A stretch of DNA of 64,000 bases from Arthrobacter sp. CJ23. Lineage in GTDB: Bacteria; Actinomycetota; Actinomycetes; Actinomycetales; Micrococcaceae. Numbering within the stretch: the stretch's first letter is position 1; every line of letters begins with the position of its first letter. The notes beneath the pieces were generated by a model, which searched no databases, had not been told where the DNA came from, and saw nothing but the letters and a program-made list of their open reading frames with translations. Positions 36,756 through 45,765 of this stretch are shown one piece after another. The DNA lies in assembly GCF_024741795.1 (NCBI RefSeq), contig NZ_CP102950.1:124001-188000 (forward strand). Reading direction: 5' to 3'. A program made the translations under genes and the position numbers.

Positions 36756-37553
36756 ATGGAGGGTTCGTTCAAGGGCATCCTGTACCCGGCCCGGCTGCCG
36801 ACGTTCCACAGGCTGCCCGCGCCGGCTGCCGTCGCGGACCTGGTGCAGTGGTTCTGGATCCCCGAATGGGACATCCAGCCCGGGCGTACCTCCCGCCAGC
36901 ACCTGATCGCCTACCCGGCCTCGAATCTGGTGGTGCAGCCGGACGCAGTCGAGTTCTCCGGTCCCACCACCCACGCCACGTATCGAGACCTGGCCGGCCG
37001 CGGCTGGGCGGTCGGTGCCCTTTTGCGCCCCGCGGCCGTGCCGCTGTTCACCGACGATCCCGGCAGCCTTCGTGACACCGGGCTTGCCCTCCCGCTGCAT
37101 GACCTTCGCCTGTCCGTCTCGGCGGCCATGGACTCGCCCGACGGCGGTGCCCGCCGCGAGCGGGCCGTCGCGGCCTTTGTGGCGTGGCTGGTTTCCTTGG
37201 GTGCTGTTGTTTCGGACGAAGGGTTGCTTGCAAACGCGATGATGGAGGTCATCGCTTCGGATTCCGGGGTGACCCGGATTGAGGACGTGGCATCCCGGAT
37301 CTCGGTTTCGCCCAGGACCCTGCAGCGGGTTGCCAGAAAATACATCGGCCTCAGCCCGTCCGTGCTGATCCGCCGCCGACGCCTGCAGGACGCCGCCGAG
37401 CGCTCGCGGACGGACCCAAGCGCAGACCTCGCCGAGATCGCTGCCGAACTCGGCTACGCGGACCACGCCCACCTGACGAATGATTTCCAGAAGTACCTGG
37501 GATTCACGCCGAGCACGTATCGCCGGTCATTCGGCGCCGCTACGCCTGGCTGA
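36756..37553 (+). CDS. AraC-family transcriptional regulator
   Basis: 265 residues from ATG 36756, GGAGG eight bases upstream. The N-terminal domain (about 1-150, DUF6597-like: 'DLVQWFWIPEWD') probably senses a ligand; the C-terminal AraC HTH pair is 'IEDVASRISVSPRTLQRVARKYIGLSP' and 'EIAAELGYADHAHLTNDFQKYLGFTPS'. It probably controls the divergent VOC gene. Its 3' end overlaps the convergent reductase gene by 14 bases. Confidence 0.9.
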   Translation: MEGSFKGILYPARLPTFHRLPAPAAVADLVQWFWIPEWDIQPGRTSRQHLIAYPASNLVVQPDAVEFSGPTTHATYRDLAGRGWAVGALLRPAAVPLFTDDPGSLRDTGLALPLHDLRLSVSAAMDSPDGGARRERAVAAFVAWLVSLGAVVSDEGLLANAMMEVIASDSGVTRIEDVASRISVSPRTLQRVARKYIGLSPSVLIRRRRLQDAAERSRTDPSADLAEIAAELGYADHAHLTNDFQKYLGFTPSTYRRSFGAATPG

Positions 37554-38154
37554 TGTCGATGCCCGTGATCGGCGCGCCCGCGCGCTCGTATGCGAGCAAG
37601 ATCGCGCCCTTCGGAAACGCCTGTGGCGGCTGTGCGAATCGGAATGCCGCCGGCACGCCGGTACCATCGGCGAACAGCCGCTTGCCCGATCCGAACGTGA
37701 GCGGGTAGAGGTAGAGATTCAGCCGGTCCACGACGTCGGCCTCGAGCAGCGACCGCGCCAGGTCGCCGCTACCGATGACGTGGACGTCGTTGAACCGGTC
37801 CTTGAGGGTGGCCACCTCCGCGACATCCGACAAAGCCGTGGTGCCCTCCCATGCCGGGTCGGTCAGGGAGCGGGACACGACGAACTTCGGCAGGGCATTG
37901 AATGTCACAGCGATAGGGTCGTCGTCGCCCCGGGTGGGCCAGAACCCCGCGAAGATGTCGTAGGTCTTGCGTCCGAGCAGCAATGCGTCCATGCGGTTGA
38001 TGCCGGCGCCGATCGCCTCGCCGGTCTGCTCGTCGGAATACGCCGCCTGCCAGCCGCCGAACTCGAACCCGCCCTCCCGGTCCTCGTCGGGGCCGCCCGG
38101 CGCCTGGTACACGCCGTCGAGGGTGATGAACAGGTCGACGGAGAGGATTCCCAT
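37540..38154 (-). CDS. dihydrofolate-reductase-fold (RibD C-terminal) family protein
   Basis: 204 residues: 'SVDLFITLDGVYQAPGGPDED', 'MDALLLGRKTYDIFAGFWP', 'DVHVIGSGDLARSLLEADVVD' and 'LNLYLYPLTFGSGKRLF' are hallmarks of the RibD-like reductase family (YyaP/YwjB type), NADPH-linked. The physiological substrate is unknown. It converges on the AraC gene. Confidence 0.9.
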   Translation of the reverse strand: MGILSVDLFITLDGVYQAPGGPDEDREGGFEFGGWQAAYSDEQTGEAIGAGINRMDALLLGRKTYDIFAGFWPTRGDDDPIAVTFNALPKFVVSRSLTDPAWEGTTALSDVAEVATLKDRFNDVHVIGSGDLARSLLEADVVDRLNLYLYPLTFGSGKRLFADGTGVPAAFRFAQPPQAFPKGAILLAYERAGAPITGIDISQA

Positions 38155-38167
38155 GGTGTGCTCCTGG

Positions 38168-38500
38168 TTATGCAGCCAGCGTTGCTGCCGAGAGTGTCAC
38201 AGTGCGTGCTTCTTGAGGCGGCAGGACGGCAATGCTGCGATCAACTCTGACCGGCAGTTCGTGGAGCCTGCCGTGCCTCTGCAGTTGTTCGAGTGCATCC
38301 GGCTCGACCAGGGCCTGCGTGAGGTCCATCTCCACGTCGAGGCGGTCGGCAAGGTTGTAGGTGCGTTGAACGATGGGATAAAGCGCATGGAGATTTGATG
38401 TTGTTACATGCCCGGTCGCTGCGATCTGGATCTGTGCGCCGTCAAGGTCGACTCGAACAACTACGGAGAGCTTGTCGCTGGCCAATACGCTGCCTTTCAT
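38168..38500 (-). CDS. STAS-like small protein, possible anti-sigma antagonist fold
   Basis: 110 residues from ATG 38500. The pattern of beta strand ('VVVRVDLDGAQIQIAATGHV'), helix ('NLHALYPIVQRTYNLA') and strand ('DVEMDLTQALV') resembles STAS-domain proteins, but no phosphorylatable Ser in the usual place is obvious. A longer frame to 38722 exists but lacks a ribosome site. The weak start and short length make this a modest call. Confidence 0.55.
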   Translation of the reverse strand: MKGSVLASDKLSVVVRVDLDGAQIQIAATGHVTTSNLHALYPIVQRTYNLADRLDVEMDLTQALVEPDALEQLQRHGRLHELPVRVDRSIAVLPPQEARTVTLSAATLAA

Positions 38501-38711
38501 CGGTTCGCTGCCACGCCGCAGCCTCCCCAGACTAGGCATCAAATGTGATCTGCGCAACACCGCGGGCTGAGTCCGGCCGGCACATTCACGCACGAATAAA
38601 CTGGGCAGAGGCAACGCATCGGACACGGAAAATACGACGACGGCGGCGACCAAGGCGGCAGATGGGCCATCCCTGACATCGGCTGAGGAACCCGAGAGGT
38701 AGCCGGCTTGC

Positions 38712-41051
38712 TCAGGAGTCACATCGCAGGGCTGCCAGTTTGTCCTTCATTTCGCCTGCCATCTGTCGGATTGCTGTTTCCAGCCGCTTGTCTCCCGCTG
38801 TGACAGCCTGACCGAGCGCTCGGGAGAGATCCTGGGCCGCGAGTGAGTGTCTGTTGAGGGCGTCGTACGTTTTGCCTCTGTGGTACAGGGCTGAGGCACG
38901 CCCCAGATGCCATTCCATCTGTTCCGCCACTGCAAGCGCCTCCCCGGCGACCTCAATGCATTCCTCATAGCGCTGCAGGTCATACAGCGAGCCGCACAAC
39001 AACTGCAGCGTGTAGAACTCGATGAAGTCAGCCACGTTGGCTGGCATCCTGCTGCTCCTGACAAGTGTCAAGAGTCCCGCAGCGACATCAACAGCGGTAT
39101 CGAGCTGGTCCCAAGCTTGGTGGATGCTTCCTTTGAGCATCAAAGCTGGCGCCTGACCCTCGATCTCACCCACTGCCTCGAAAAGGGAGATGGCCTGTTC
39201 GGCGCTGGTCATGGCTTCGGGGATCTTCCCGAGACCGCGATAGCTCAGCGCTATGTAGAGATATGCCCACCCCTGCAGCGTTGGGTTGTTCGCTCCGATG
39301 GCGGCGTCCATGGCAAGAAGAGCCGTTGAGAGGGCCCGTTCATGATCCATCCGCTCATTGTTGTAGGCAAACGAAAGGTAACCGAGGTGAGCTGAATGGC
39401 ATGCTTGGTCGCCGAGCGCAGCGGCGGACTTGACGGAATCCGCGAAGAGCCGATGCCAGTTGCCCCATGATTCCCAAATGCCAGCGAACCAGTGCAGGGA
39501 CTCGGCAACCTTTACGACGTTCTGATGTTCATGCCTCGTAACCGCCTCTTGATAGGCTCCAAACCAATCCGGGGTCTCGGACTGCAGCCAGTGCCTTGCC
39601 TGGGCCGAGCTACGGAATTCCATTCCTGGCGTGCCGCCAATCAGCCCCGGTGCGGGATGAGGTTCGAACCAGTTTCCAGCATTTACCGTGCTCGTCAGAA
39701 GCCACGCGCGAAGGTGAGCCCGGTGGGCTGCGATGTCCTCGGCGCTCGTCTCCGCACGTAACCGCCCGGCGGCGTACAGCCTCAGCAGGTCGTGAAGACG
39801 GTAGCGGCTACCGGTTAGTGCTTGAACCAGGCCCAGGTCCACGAGCTCATCCAAACGTTCCTCGACGTCCGCGGCACTTCCGAGGTGGGCGGTGTTGGCG
39901 CCAGCCATGGCGGCACCGGCAAGAGGGGCACTGAAAGTGGCCCCCTTGAGAAGGGAGAGATTGCGGAATAGCTGCTTGTGCTCCTCGTCAAGGTGCCCGT
40001 AGGACAAGCTAAAGGCCGCCTCCACTGCGAGATCACCGGCCACGAGTGCACGCAGTCGGCGTTCCTCGGACCTGAGGCGATCAAGGAAGTCGCTCACCGT
40101 CCAAGCCGGCTGACTTGCCAGTCGGTTCCCTGCGATCCGCAACGCCAACGGAATCTGGTCGCATAAGACGGCCAAGTCCTTCAGCGGCGCCCCGCGCTGA
40201 CCTGCAGAGACTATTTCAGCCAACAGTGCCTCGCTGTCTGACGGCGGGAGGGGCCCCAATGGAAACCTGCGGACGCCTTCAAGTCCTGCAAGGCTGCGTC
40301 GCGACGTCACTACGACAACCCCTCTGTGTCCGGTTGTCAGGACCGGGCGTACTTGGGCTTCACTCGCGGCGTTGTCCAAGAGGACTGCCACCGGTGAATC
40401 TGCCGAGACTTCCCGCCACAGGGATGCAGCCGATGCCAGGGTTTTCGGGACCTGCCTGCCGGAGGGAAGAGCCTGCTTGAGCAGTGCCTGAAGGACTTGC
40501 AAAGGTGTCAGCGGAAAGGCATCCAAGCCGTTGAGGTCCACGAAAAGGGCCATCGCGTGATTCTCCTGCCGGCGGTGCAAGGCTTCGACGGCCATTGCCG
40601 TCTTGCCCATTCCGGGGGCACCATGCAGGATGGCGACGGGGGCCACCGTCCGCTGCGCGGACGAGTCCACTTCGAGGAAAGCCAGAAGTTCAGCCATTTC
40701 CGAGGTGCGTCCCGTGAAGTCCGGGAGACGGCGGGGCTCGAGGGACGCAGATCGGCCGCCGGCCGCCGTCGTAATTTTTCCTGCGCGGGCAGCGCCCAGA
40801 AACTCGTCCTGTTCAGCGTCCGTGAGCTTCAGGGCCCCGACAAGGGCCAAGAGAGTGCGGCGCTGTGGGGCGGTGCTGACACCGCGTTCGATGTCGCTGA
40901 TGGTCCGGTCACTGACCCCGGACAACTCTGCCAGATGCTCCAAGGACAATATTGCGCGCTCGCGGTGCCCACGCAGCAAAGACCCCAAGGGCCGAAGCGT
41001 TACCACTGACTTGTCGACAGACACACTGCCACCCTTCGGAACGGAATCCAT
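38712..41051 (-). CDS. STAND regulator: XRE HTH + NB-ARC ATPase + TPR
   Basis: 779 residues in three parts. An HTH of XRE type ('SLEHLAELSGVSDRTISDIERGV', about 35-57); an NB-ARC/AP-ATPase with Walker A 'GAPGMGKTAM' (about 142), Walker B 'VAVLLDNAA' and 'VVVTSRRSLAGL'; and a C-terminal TPR region from about residue 520. This AfsR-like build senses an unknown signal and switches transcription with ATP binding. A GTG about nine codons in (GTGTCTGTCGAC) has a better ribosome site. Possible targets are the divergent esterase genes. Confidence 0.88.
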   Translation of the reverse strand: MDSVPKGGSVSVDKSVVTLRPLGSLLRGHRERAILSLEHLAELSGVSDRTISDIERGVSTAPQRRTLLALVGALKLTDAEQDEFLGAARAGKITTAAGGRSASLEPRRLPDFTGRTSEMAELLAFLEVDSSAQRTVAPVAILHGAPGMGKTAMAVEALHRRQENHAMALFVDLNGLDAFPLTPLQVLQALLKQALPSGRQVPKTLASAASLWREVSADSPVAVLLDNAASEAQVRPVLTTGHRGVVVVTSRRSLAGLEGVRRFPLGPLPPSDSEALLAEIVSAGQRGAPLKDLAVLCDQIPLALRIAGNRLASQPAWTVSDFLDRLRSEERRLRALVAGDLAVEAAFSLSYGHLDEEHKQLFRNLSLLKGATFSAPLAGAAMAGANTAHLGSAADVEERLDELVDLGLVQALTGSRYRLHDLLRLYAAGRLRAETSAEDIAAHRAHLRAWLLTSTVNAGNWFEPHPAPGLIGGTPGMEFRSSAQARHWLQSETPDWFGAYQEAVTRHEHQNVVKVAESLHWFAGIWESWGNWHRLFADSVKSAAALGDQACHSAHLGYLSFAYNNERMDHERALSTALLAMDAAIGANNPTLQGWAYLYIALSYRGLGKIPEAMTSAEQAISLFEAVGEIEGQAPALMLKGSIHQAWDQLDTAVDVAAGLLTLVRSSRMPANVADFIEFYTLQLLCGSLYDLQRYEECIEVAGEALAVAEQMEWHLGRASALYHRGKTYDALNRHSLAAQDLSRALGQAVTAGDKRLETAIRQMAGEMKDKLAALRCDS

Positions 41052-41308
41052 CCAGCGAACCTATCTGCCAATCCGGGCAAAGTGTGCGCCCGCATGACAT
41101 ACATCCGCGTGGCCACAACTACATAAGGTTAGCCGCGGTCGTCAGAAGTCCCGTTCTGCGTCCTTTCTTCATGGTGCCCACAACGGCGCATGGGATGAAC
41201 TGGCAAGGGCGCTACACAGCGCGCTCCAGAAACCACCGGTGCGAAGGCGTGGCGGGCACATGATCCTTCCAACCCCCACCGGGTAACCAAGAACACAAGG
41301 AGAATCCC

Positions 41309-42025
41309 ATGTCCACAACCCCCACCATCGTCCTGGTGCATGGCGCGTTCGCTGATGCGGCAAGCTGGGCGCCCGTTACTCGCGCGCTGCTCGACGAGGG
41401 ATACGACGTAGCCGTTCCGCCAGTCTTCAACCGCAGCCTCACCGGAGATTCCGCCTACATCAAGTCCTTCGTCGAACAGATTGACGGTCCAGTAATCCTC
41501 GCCGGTCACTCTTACGGCGGTGCAGTCATCACGGTTGCCGGGGTGGCCGAGAACGTCGTGGGCCTCGTCTACGTGGCGGGCTACGCCCTGGACGAGGGCG
41601 AAAGCCTTGGCGCCCTGCAAGGGGGCTTCCCGGATTCAGATCTGGCAGAGAACCTCGTGTACTCGCCGTATCCAATCGACGGCTCGGACCCAGGCACTGA
41701 TGTCGCCGTGAAGCCCGAGGCTTTCCCTGACATTTTCGCAGCCGGGGTCCCGAAGGAAGTCAGCCGCGTACTGGCCGTTTCACAGCGGCCCCTCTCGGCT
41801 GTTGCCTTCGGCGAGGCGGCGCCCGTAGCGGCCTGGAAGACCAAGCCGGCCTGGGGCATCGTCTCCAGCTCGGACCACACCATCAACCCGGACGTCGAGC
41901 GCTTCGGCTACAAGCGCGCCAACGCACGAAGGATCCTTGAGCTCGATGCTCCCCATCTGGTCATGATGACGCACCCGGAAGAGGTGGCGAAGTTCATCAC
42001 GGACGCCATCGACGAGCTTTCCTGA
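41309..42025 (+). CDS. alpha/beta hydrolase, EstC-like esterase
   Basis: 238 residues: 'IVLVHGAFADAASWAPVTRAL' at the N-terminus, nucleophile elbow 'LAGHSYGGAVIT', Asp in 'SSSDHTINP', His in 'DAPHLVMMTHPEEV'. This is the short EstC/salicylate-esterase-like subfamily. AAGGAG precedes the start. It forms a pair with the next esterase and lies divergent from the STAND regulator. Confidence 0.88.
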   Translation: MSTTPTIVLVHGAFADAASWAPVTRALLDEGYDVAVPPVFNRSLTGDSAYIKSFVEQIDGPVILAGHSYGGAVITVAGVAENVVGLVYVAGYALDEGESLGALQGGFPDSDLAENLVYSPYPIDGSDPGTDVAVKPEAFPDIFAAGVPKEVSRVLAVSQRPLSAVAFGEAAPVAAWKTKPAWGIVSSSDHTINPDVERFGYKRANARRILELDAPHLVMMTHPEEVAKFITDAIDELS

Positions 42026-42065
42026 TCGCCCCAAACCTTCCAAACACAGCAGACAAGGACACACC

Positions 42066-43061
42066 ATGAGCGGAAATCCGCACAACATCTCCCTCGAACC
42101 GCAGGCCCAGGCATTCGTGGACGCCACCAGCGAGCCGCCCTTCCTGTACCAGCTCACACCTGAGGAAGGCAGGAAAGCAGTCGACGGCGTCCAAGATGGC
42201 GAGATCTGGAAGCCCGAGATCGACGAGGAATGGATTACGGTCCCGGGCGGCCCTACTGGGTCTGTGCGGACGCGCATCGTCAGGCCGAAGGGGAACACTG
42301 GCACACTTCCTGTCATTCTCTACACACACGGCGCAGGGTGGGTCTTCGGTGACGCACACACCCACGACCGGCTGGTCCGCGACCTCGCAGTCGGGGCCGA
42401 GGCCGCTGTGGTGTTCCCGGCATACGACCGTTCCCCGGAGGTGCACTACCCGGTTGCGAACGAGCAGAGCTATGCGGTGGCGCAGTGGGTAGGCGCCAAC
42501 GGAGCAGACAAGGGGTTGGACGGGTCCAGGATGGCCGTGGCCGGGGATTCCGTCGGCGGAAACATGGCAATCGCTTTGACCCTCATGGCGAAAGAGCGAG
42601 GTGATGTCTCGTTCAAGCAACAGGTGCTGTTCTACCCCGTTACGGACGCAAACTTCGACACTGCTTCCTACGAGCAATTCGCTGAAGGCTACTTCCTCTC
42701 GCGCGAAGGTATGAAATGGTTCTGGGACCAATACACGACGAGCGAGGCAGAGCGCGCAGAGATCACGGCGTCCCCGCTCCGCGCAACCACCGAACAGCTC
42801 GCCGGGCTCCCACCGGCCTTGGTCATCACCGCGGAGGCCGACGTGCTGCGTGACGAGGGCGAGGCTTTCGCCGCCAAGTTGCGGGCAGCCTCAGTCCCCG
42901 TGACCCAGGTCCGTTTTGGCGGAATCGTCCACGACTTCGTCATGGTCAATTCCATGCATGAAACGCATGCAGCCGCGGCCGCTATCGGACAGGCCGTCGC
43001 GGTCCTCAAGGCTGCGCTGGTTCCTGACTTTGTACGGGCCCCGTCACCTTCCTCAAGGTAA
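42066..43061 (+). CDS. alpha/beta hydrolase, hormone-sensitive-lipase (Aes) family
   Basis: 331 residues with the HSL-family oxyanion motif 'HGAGWVFGD' (HGGG-like), the nucleophile in 'AVAGDSVGGNMA', Asp in 'ADVLRDEGEAF' and His in 'IVHDFVM'. Likely a carboxylesterase on small acyl esters. It follows the previous esterase by 40 bases with its own AAGGA site and is probably cotranscribed. Confidence 0.9.
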   Translation: MSGNPHNISLEPQAQAFVDATSEPPFLYQLTPEEGRKAVDGVQDGEIWKPEIDEEWITVPGGPTGSVRTRIVRPKGNTGTLPVILYTHGAGWVFGDAHTHDRLVRDLAVGAEAAVVFPAYDRSPEVHYPVANEQSYAVAQWVGANGADKGLDGSRMAVAGDSVGGNMAIALTLMAKERGDVSFKQQVLFYPVTDANFDTASYEQFAEGYFLSREGMKWFWDQYTTSEAERAEITASPLRATTEQLAGLPPALVITAEADVLRDEGEAFAAKLRAASVPVTQVRFGGIVHDFVMVNSMHETHAAAAAIGQAVAVLKAALVPDFVRAPSPSSR

Positions 43062-43071
43062 CAGGACTGCA

Positions 43072-43554
43072 CTACCCCTGCCTCAGCCCCTCGGCGTCCA
43101 GCACCAGATTGGCCGTGATGAACCTGCCGCACTGTTCGCCGTAGGGGTAGCTGGCCTTCGGCGTGAACGTCATGGTCCGTACCGGCAGGGGGTTGCCGTC
43201 CGTGCCGGCGCCGCTCGCCGTGGCGTCGATTGGTGATTCGCTCAGGGTCGGCAGGAACAGGTGGCCGATCCGCGTGCCGTCGGGCGAGGCGGTTGCGGAA
43301 CACATGCCTTCCGGTCGGCAGCCTTGGTCGATAGAGACGTATCCGGGCATCAGCTCCAGGTCCTCTTCCTTGCACGCGCCGTCCTGGCAGGCCTTCAGAT
43401 GTAGGGACTTCACTGCGGGGACGTAGCTGGCCGGGATGGTCACGGTGACCACGGGGGCCATCGCGATCATGGGGCACGGGGCCGGCTGCGGCTGGCACCC
43501 GGGGAAGAACGCCGTCGTGGTCATCAAAGTCACAGCCAATCCGAACCTGCGCAT
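43072..43554 (-). CDS. hypothetical lipoprotein
   Basis: 160 residues with a signal peptide and lipobox-like 'AFFPGC' (Cys20), so probably lipid-anchored outside the membrane. The mature part has several Cys ('KACQDGACKEED', 'QGCRPEGMC') that could form disulfides. No family recognised. It converges on the esterase with ten bases between stops. Confidence 0.7.
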   Translation of the reverse strand: MRRFGLAVTLMTTTAFFPGCQPQPAPCPMIAMAPVVTVTIPASYVPAVKSLHLKACQDGACKEEDLELMPGYVSIDQGCRPEGMCSATASPDGTRIGHLFLPTLSESPIDATASGAGTDGNPLPVRTMTFTPKASYPYGEQCGRFITANLVLDAEGLRQG

Positions 43555-43590
43555 ACTTCAGCGTAGGTCCGGCAGGGCAGCACCGCATGG

Positions 43591-44022
43591 CTAGCCGAGA
43601 AGTGATGCAAACATCGTTATGCCCCCGGCGCCAAAGATAGCCAGAATGAGACCGAGCGACAGCCGGCCCTTGGCAACGAGGAAGCCCGGCAGCGTGGATT
43701 CGGCGGGATTGGCCGGGTTGTAGACCACCGGGATGAGGGTTCCGATGATCGCCTGGTCCTGGCTGTAGATATCGGACTGCCCCAGCCAGCGCTTGCCGCC
43801 GGCGTCCAGGAATTCGTACGACGGCGCGAAGCGGTTCCGGCCGTTGCTCGCCGGACCGTCCGTGCCATGCAGATTGCCGGTGACCGTGGCGTAAGCCTCC
43901 CGCCACCCCGCCATGGACCGTTTCCGGCGGACGGCCGCCGCCAGGGACAGCCCCATCAGGAGCAGTCCCAGAATAAGGAAAATCCCCGGCAGCACGACGA
44001 ACAGCAGTTTCACGGAGTCCAT
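43591..44022 (-). CDS. DUF3592-type membrane protein (copy A)
   Basis: 143 residues: one N-terminal membrane span (about 8-30), an extracytoplasmic domain with 'AYATVTGNLHG...PSYEFLDAGGKRWLGQSD...VYNPANP', then a C-terminal span. This is the DUF3592 pattern. It is a paralogue of the next gene, three bases away. Function unknown. Confidence 0.75.
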   Translation of the reverse strand: MDSVKLLFVVLPGIFLILGLLLMGLSLAAAVRRKRSMAGWREAYATVTGNLHGTDGPASNGRNRFAPSYEFLDAGGKRWLGQSDIYSQDQAIIGTLIPVVYNPANPAESTLPGFLVAKGRLSLGLILAIFGAGGITMFASLLG

Positions 44023-44025
44023 GGT

Positions 44026-44457
44026 TCAGCCCAGCGGGAAGGCGCCGGCTGCCCAGAACAGCAGCAGGGCGAATAGTGCAAAGACCGGCACCAGGCAGCC
44101 GAGCATCCTCCTGGATTCGGACGCCACTTGGAACGACTGATTGGGATTCAGCGGGTTGTAGGCAACCTCCACGAACGATCCCGGTACCTGCGGATTGGCG
44201 TACGAAACCTCGGATTCGCCGGCATACAGGGTCCCGTTGGGGTCGGAAAACTGGTAGCTGGGGTAGAAGCGCCTGCTCCGCGTTGAGCCGCCCCCGCCAT
44301 GGCTCCAGCCCGCTACGTTGCCGGTGACCGTGGCCTGCACTTTCGGCCAGCCGGCGATCAGTTTTTCCTGCCGCCTGGCCTTCCGCAGCGAATGGACGAG
44401 CGAAAAAATGGCAGCCGCAACGAACAGCGCCCAGATGGCATACAGCACGATTCTCAT
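44026..44457 (-). CDS. DUF3592-type membrane protein (copy B)
   Basis: 143 residues from ATG 44457, the same build as copy A: N-terminal span, 'VQATVTGNVAG...PSYQFSDPNGTLYAGESE...AYNPLNPNQSF', C-terminal span. The two genes are a tandem duplication and likely one operon. A minisatellite lies directly upstream. Confidence 0.75.
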   Translation of the reverse strand: MRIVLYAIWALFVAAAIFSLVHSLRKARRQEKLIAGWPKVQATVTGNVAGWSHGGGGSTRSRRFYPSYQFSDPNGTLYAGESEVSYANPQVPGSFVEVAYNPLNPNQSFQVASESRRMLGCLVPVFALFALLLFWAAGAFPLG

Positions 44458-44506
44458 GAGCTTCCCCCAGATTCGAGTCCCCAGAAGTATGCCAGCCGGG
44501 GCCCCG

Positions 44507-44576
44507 CGTACTGAAACGCCCGTACTGAAACGCCCGTACTGAAACGCCCGTACTGAAACGCCCGTACTGAAACGCC
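44507..44576. repeat. 14-bp minisatellite, five perfect copies
   Basis: CGTACTGAAACGCC is repeated five times head to tail with no mismatch. It lies between the 3' end of mutY and the start of the DUF3592 pair, in the latter's upstream region. Perfect identity suggests recent slippage expansion. Confidence 0.95.
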
Positions 44577-44593
44577 CCGCGTACGGCAATGCC

Positions 44594-45559
44594 TCAGGCC
44601 GGAAGCCGCAGCCCGCCGTCGTGCAGTTCCGCGAGACCGTCGAGCAGCAGGCCGTCGAGGGCACGGCCAAGCTGTTCGGGCGCCGAGTTGAGGCGGTGCA
44701 GCGCCGCAAGCGGAACCCCGACGCCGGAGGGCGCGAAGCCGAGATCGGCAGGGGCCTGCTCGAACATCTCGCGCGGAACGGGGGCGTCAGCCTCGCGGAG
44801 GACGGCCATGACCGCGCCGCGGACCTGCCGGTCGGTACCGTGCCAGGCCTGCCCCTTGGGCGTGTACGACGGCGGCGGCTCACCGGCGGCGAGCCAGGCG
44901 CAGGACGCGCGGACGGGGCATTCGGCGCATTTGGGGGAGCGGGCCGTGCAGACCACCGCCCCGAGCTCCATGACCGAGGCGTTCCAGCGTACGGAGAGGG
45001 CGGCATCGTCCGGCAGGAGGGCCTCGGCAAGGCGCATTTCGGCAGCCGTGAGCGACTGCGCCGGAAGTGCGAGGCCGGAAACCAGGCGGGCGTGGACCCG
45101 GCGGATGTTGGTGTCCACCACCGTTTCGCGCTGCCCGTAGGCGAAGGCAGCCACCGCGGCGGCCGTGTAGTCGCCCACCCCGGGAAGGGTGAGCAGCTCG
45201 TGGTGGGTGCCCGGCACCGCGCCGCCGTGCTGCTCCTGGATGGCGACGGCGGCCGCGTGCAGCCGAAGGGCCCTGCGCGGGTACCCGAGCCGGCCCCAGT
45301 GGCGGACGGCCTCGCCGGCCGGCTCCTTGGCCAGGTGTGCCGGCGTGGGCCAGCGCTCCATCCAGTCATCCCAGACGGGCAGGACCCGGACCACCGGCGT
45401 CTGCTGGAGCATGACCTCGCTGACCAGGATGCCCCACGGGCTGCAGTCCGGCGACCGCCACGGCAGTTCTCGGGCCGATTCGGCGAACCAGGCATCCAGG
45501 GCGCGGTGGAGTCCGGCCAGTTCCGTGGCACCGGGGAGTGTGGCTCCGGGCAGTGTCAT
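44594..45559 (-). CDS. mutY: A/G-specific adenine DNA glycosylase
   Basis: Removes adenine opposite 8-oxoguanine. 321 residues from ATG 45559 (GGGAG upstream); an in-frame extension to 45691 has no good start. Catalytic Glu48 in 'SEVMLQQT', helix-hairpin-helix 'LPGVGDYTAAA', Asp149 in 'VVDTNIRRV', and the 4Fe-4S ligands Cys204, Cys211, Cys214 and Cys220. The C-terminal part is short for the 8-oxoG-recognition domain. Confidence 0.94.
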   Translation of the reverse strand: MTLPGATLPGATELAGLHRALDAWFAESARELPWRSPDCSPWGILVSEVMLQQTPVVRVLPVWDDWMERWPTPAHLAKEPAGEAVRHWGRLGYPRRALRLHAAAVAIQEQHGGAVPGTHHELLTLPGVGDYTAAAVAAFAYGQRETVVDTNIRRVHARLVSGLALPAQSLTAAEMRLAEALLPDDAALSVRWNASVMELGAVVCTARSPKCAECPVRASCAWLAAGEPPPSYTPKGQAWHGTDRQVRGAVMAVLREADAPVPREMFEQAPADLGFAPSGVGVPLAALHRLNSAPEQLGRALDGLLLDGLAELHDGGLRLPA

Positions 45560-45765
45560 CCGTTGCTTCTCCCGGGTTCTGGCTGGTGCTGGCTTGGGTG
45601 GTCTCTTGGTGCCGTCTTGGCTGCTGTTGCGGTTGCTGGTGCCGCCGCTTGCTGCCATCAACTGTAGTGGAACGGCTTGTGGATGACGCACGTCATACTG
45701 GGCCGGATTGGCCGGCAGCGGCGTGGTGAAGGGGCGCCCGGCCCGCGCGTGCCTAGCCTAGAAAC

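Noticed and set aside
44507-44576. The 5 x 14-bp array as a possible CRISPR
   Set aside because: Units are contiguous with no spacers and far too short; no cas genes are nearby.
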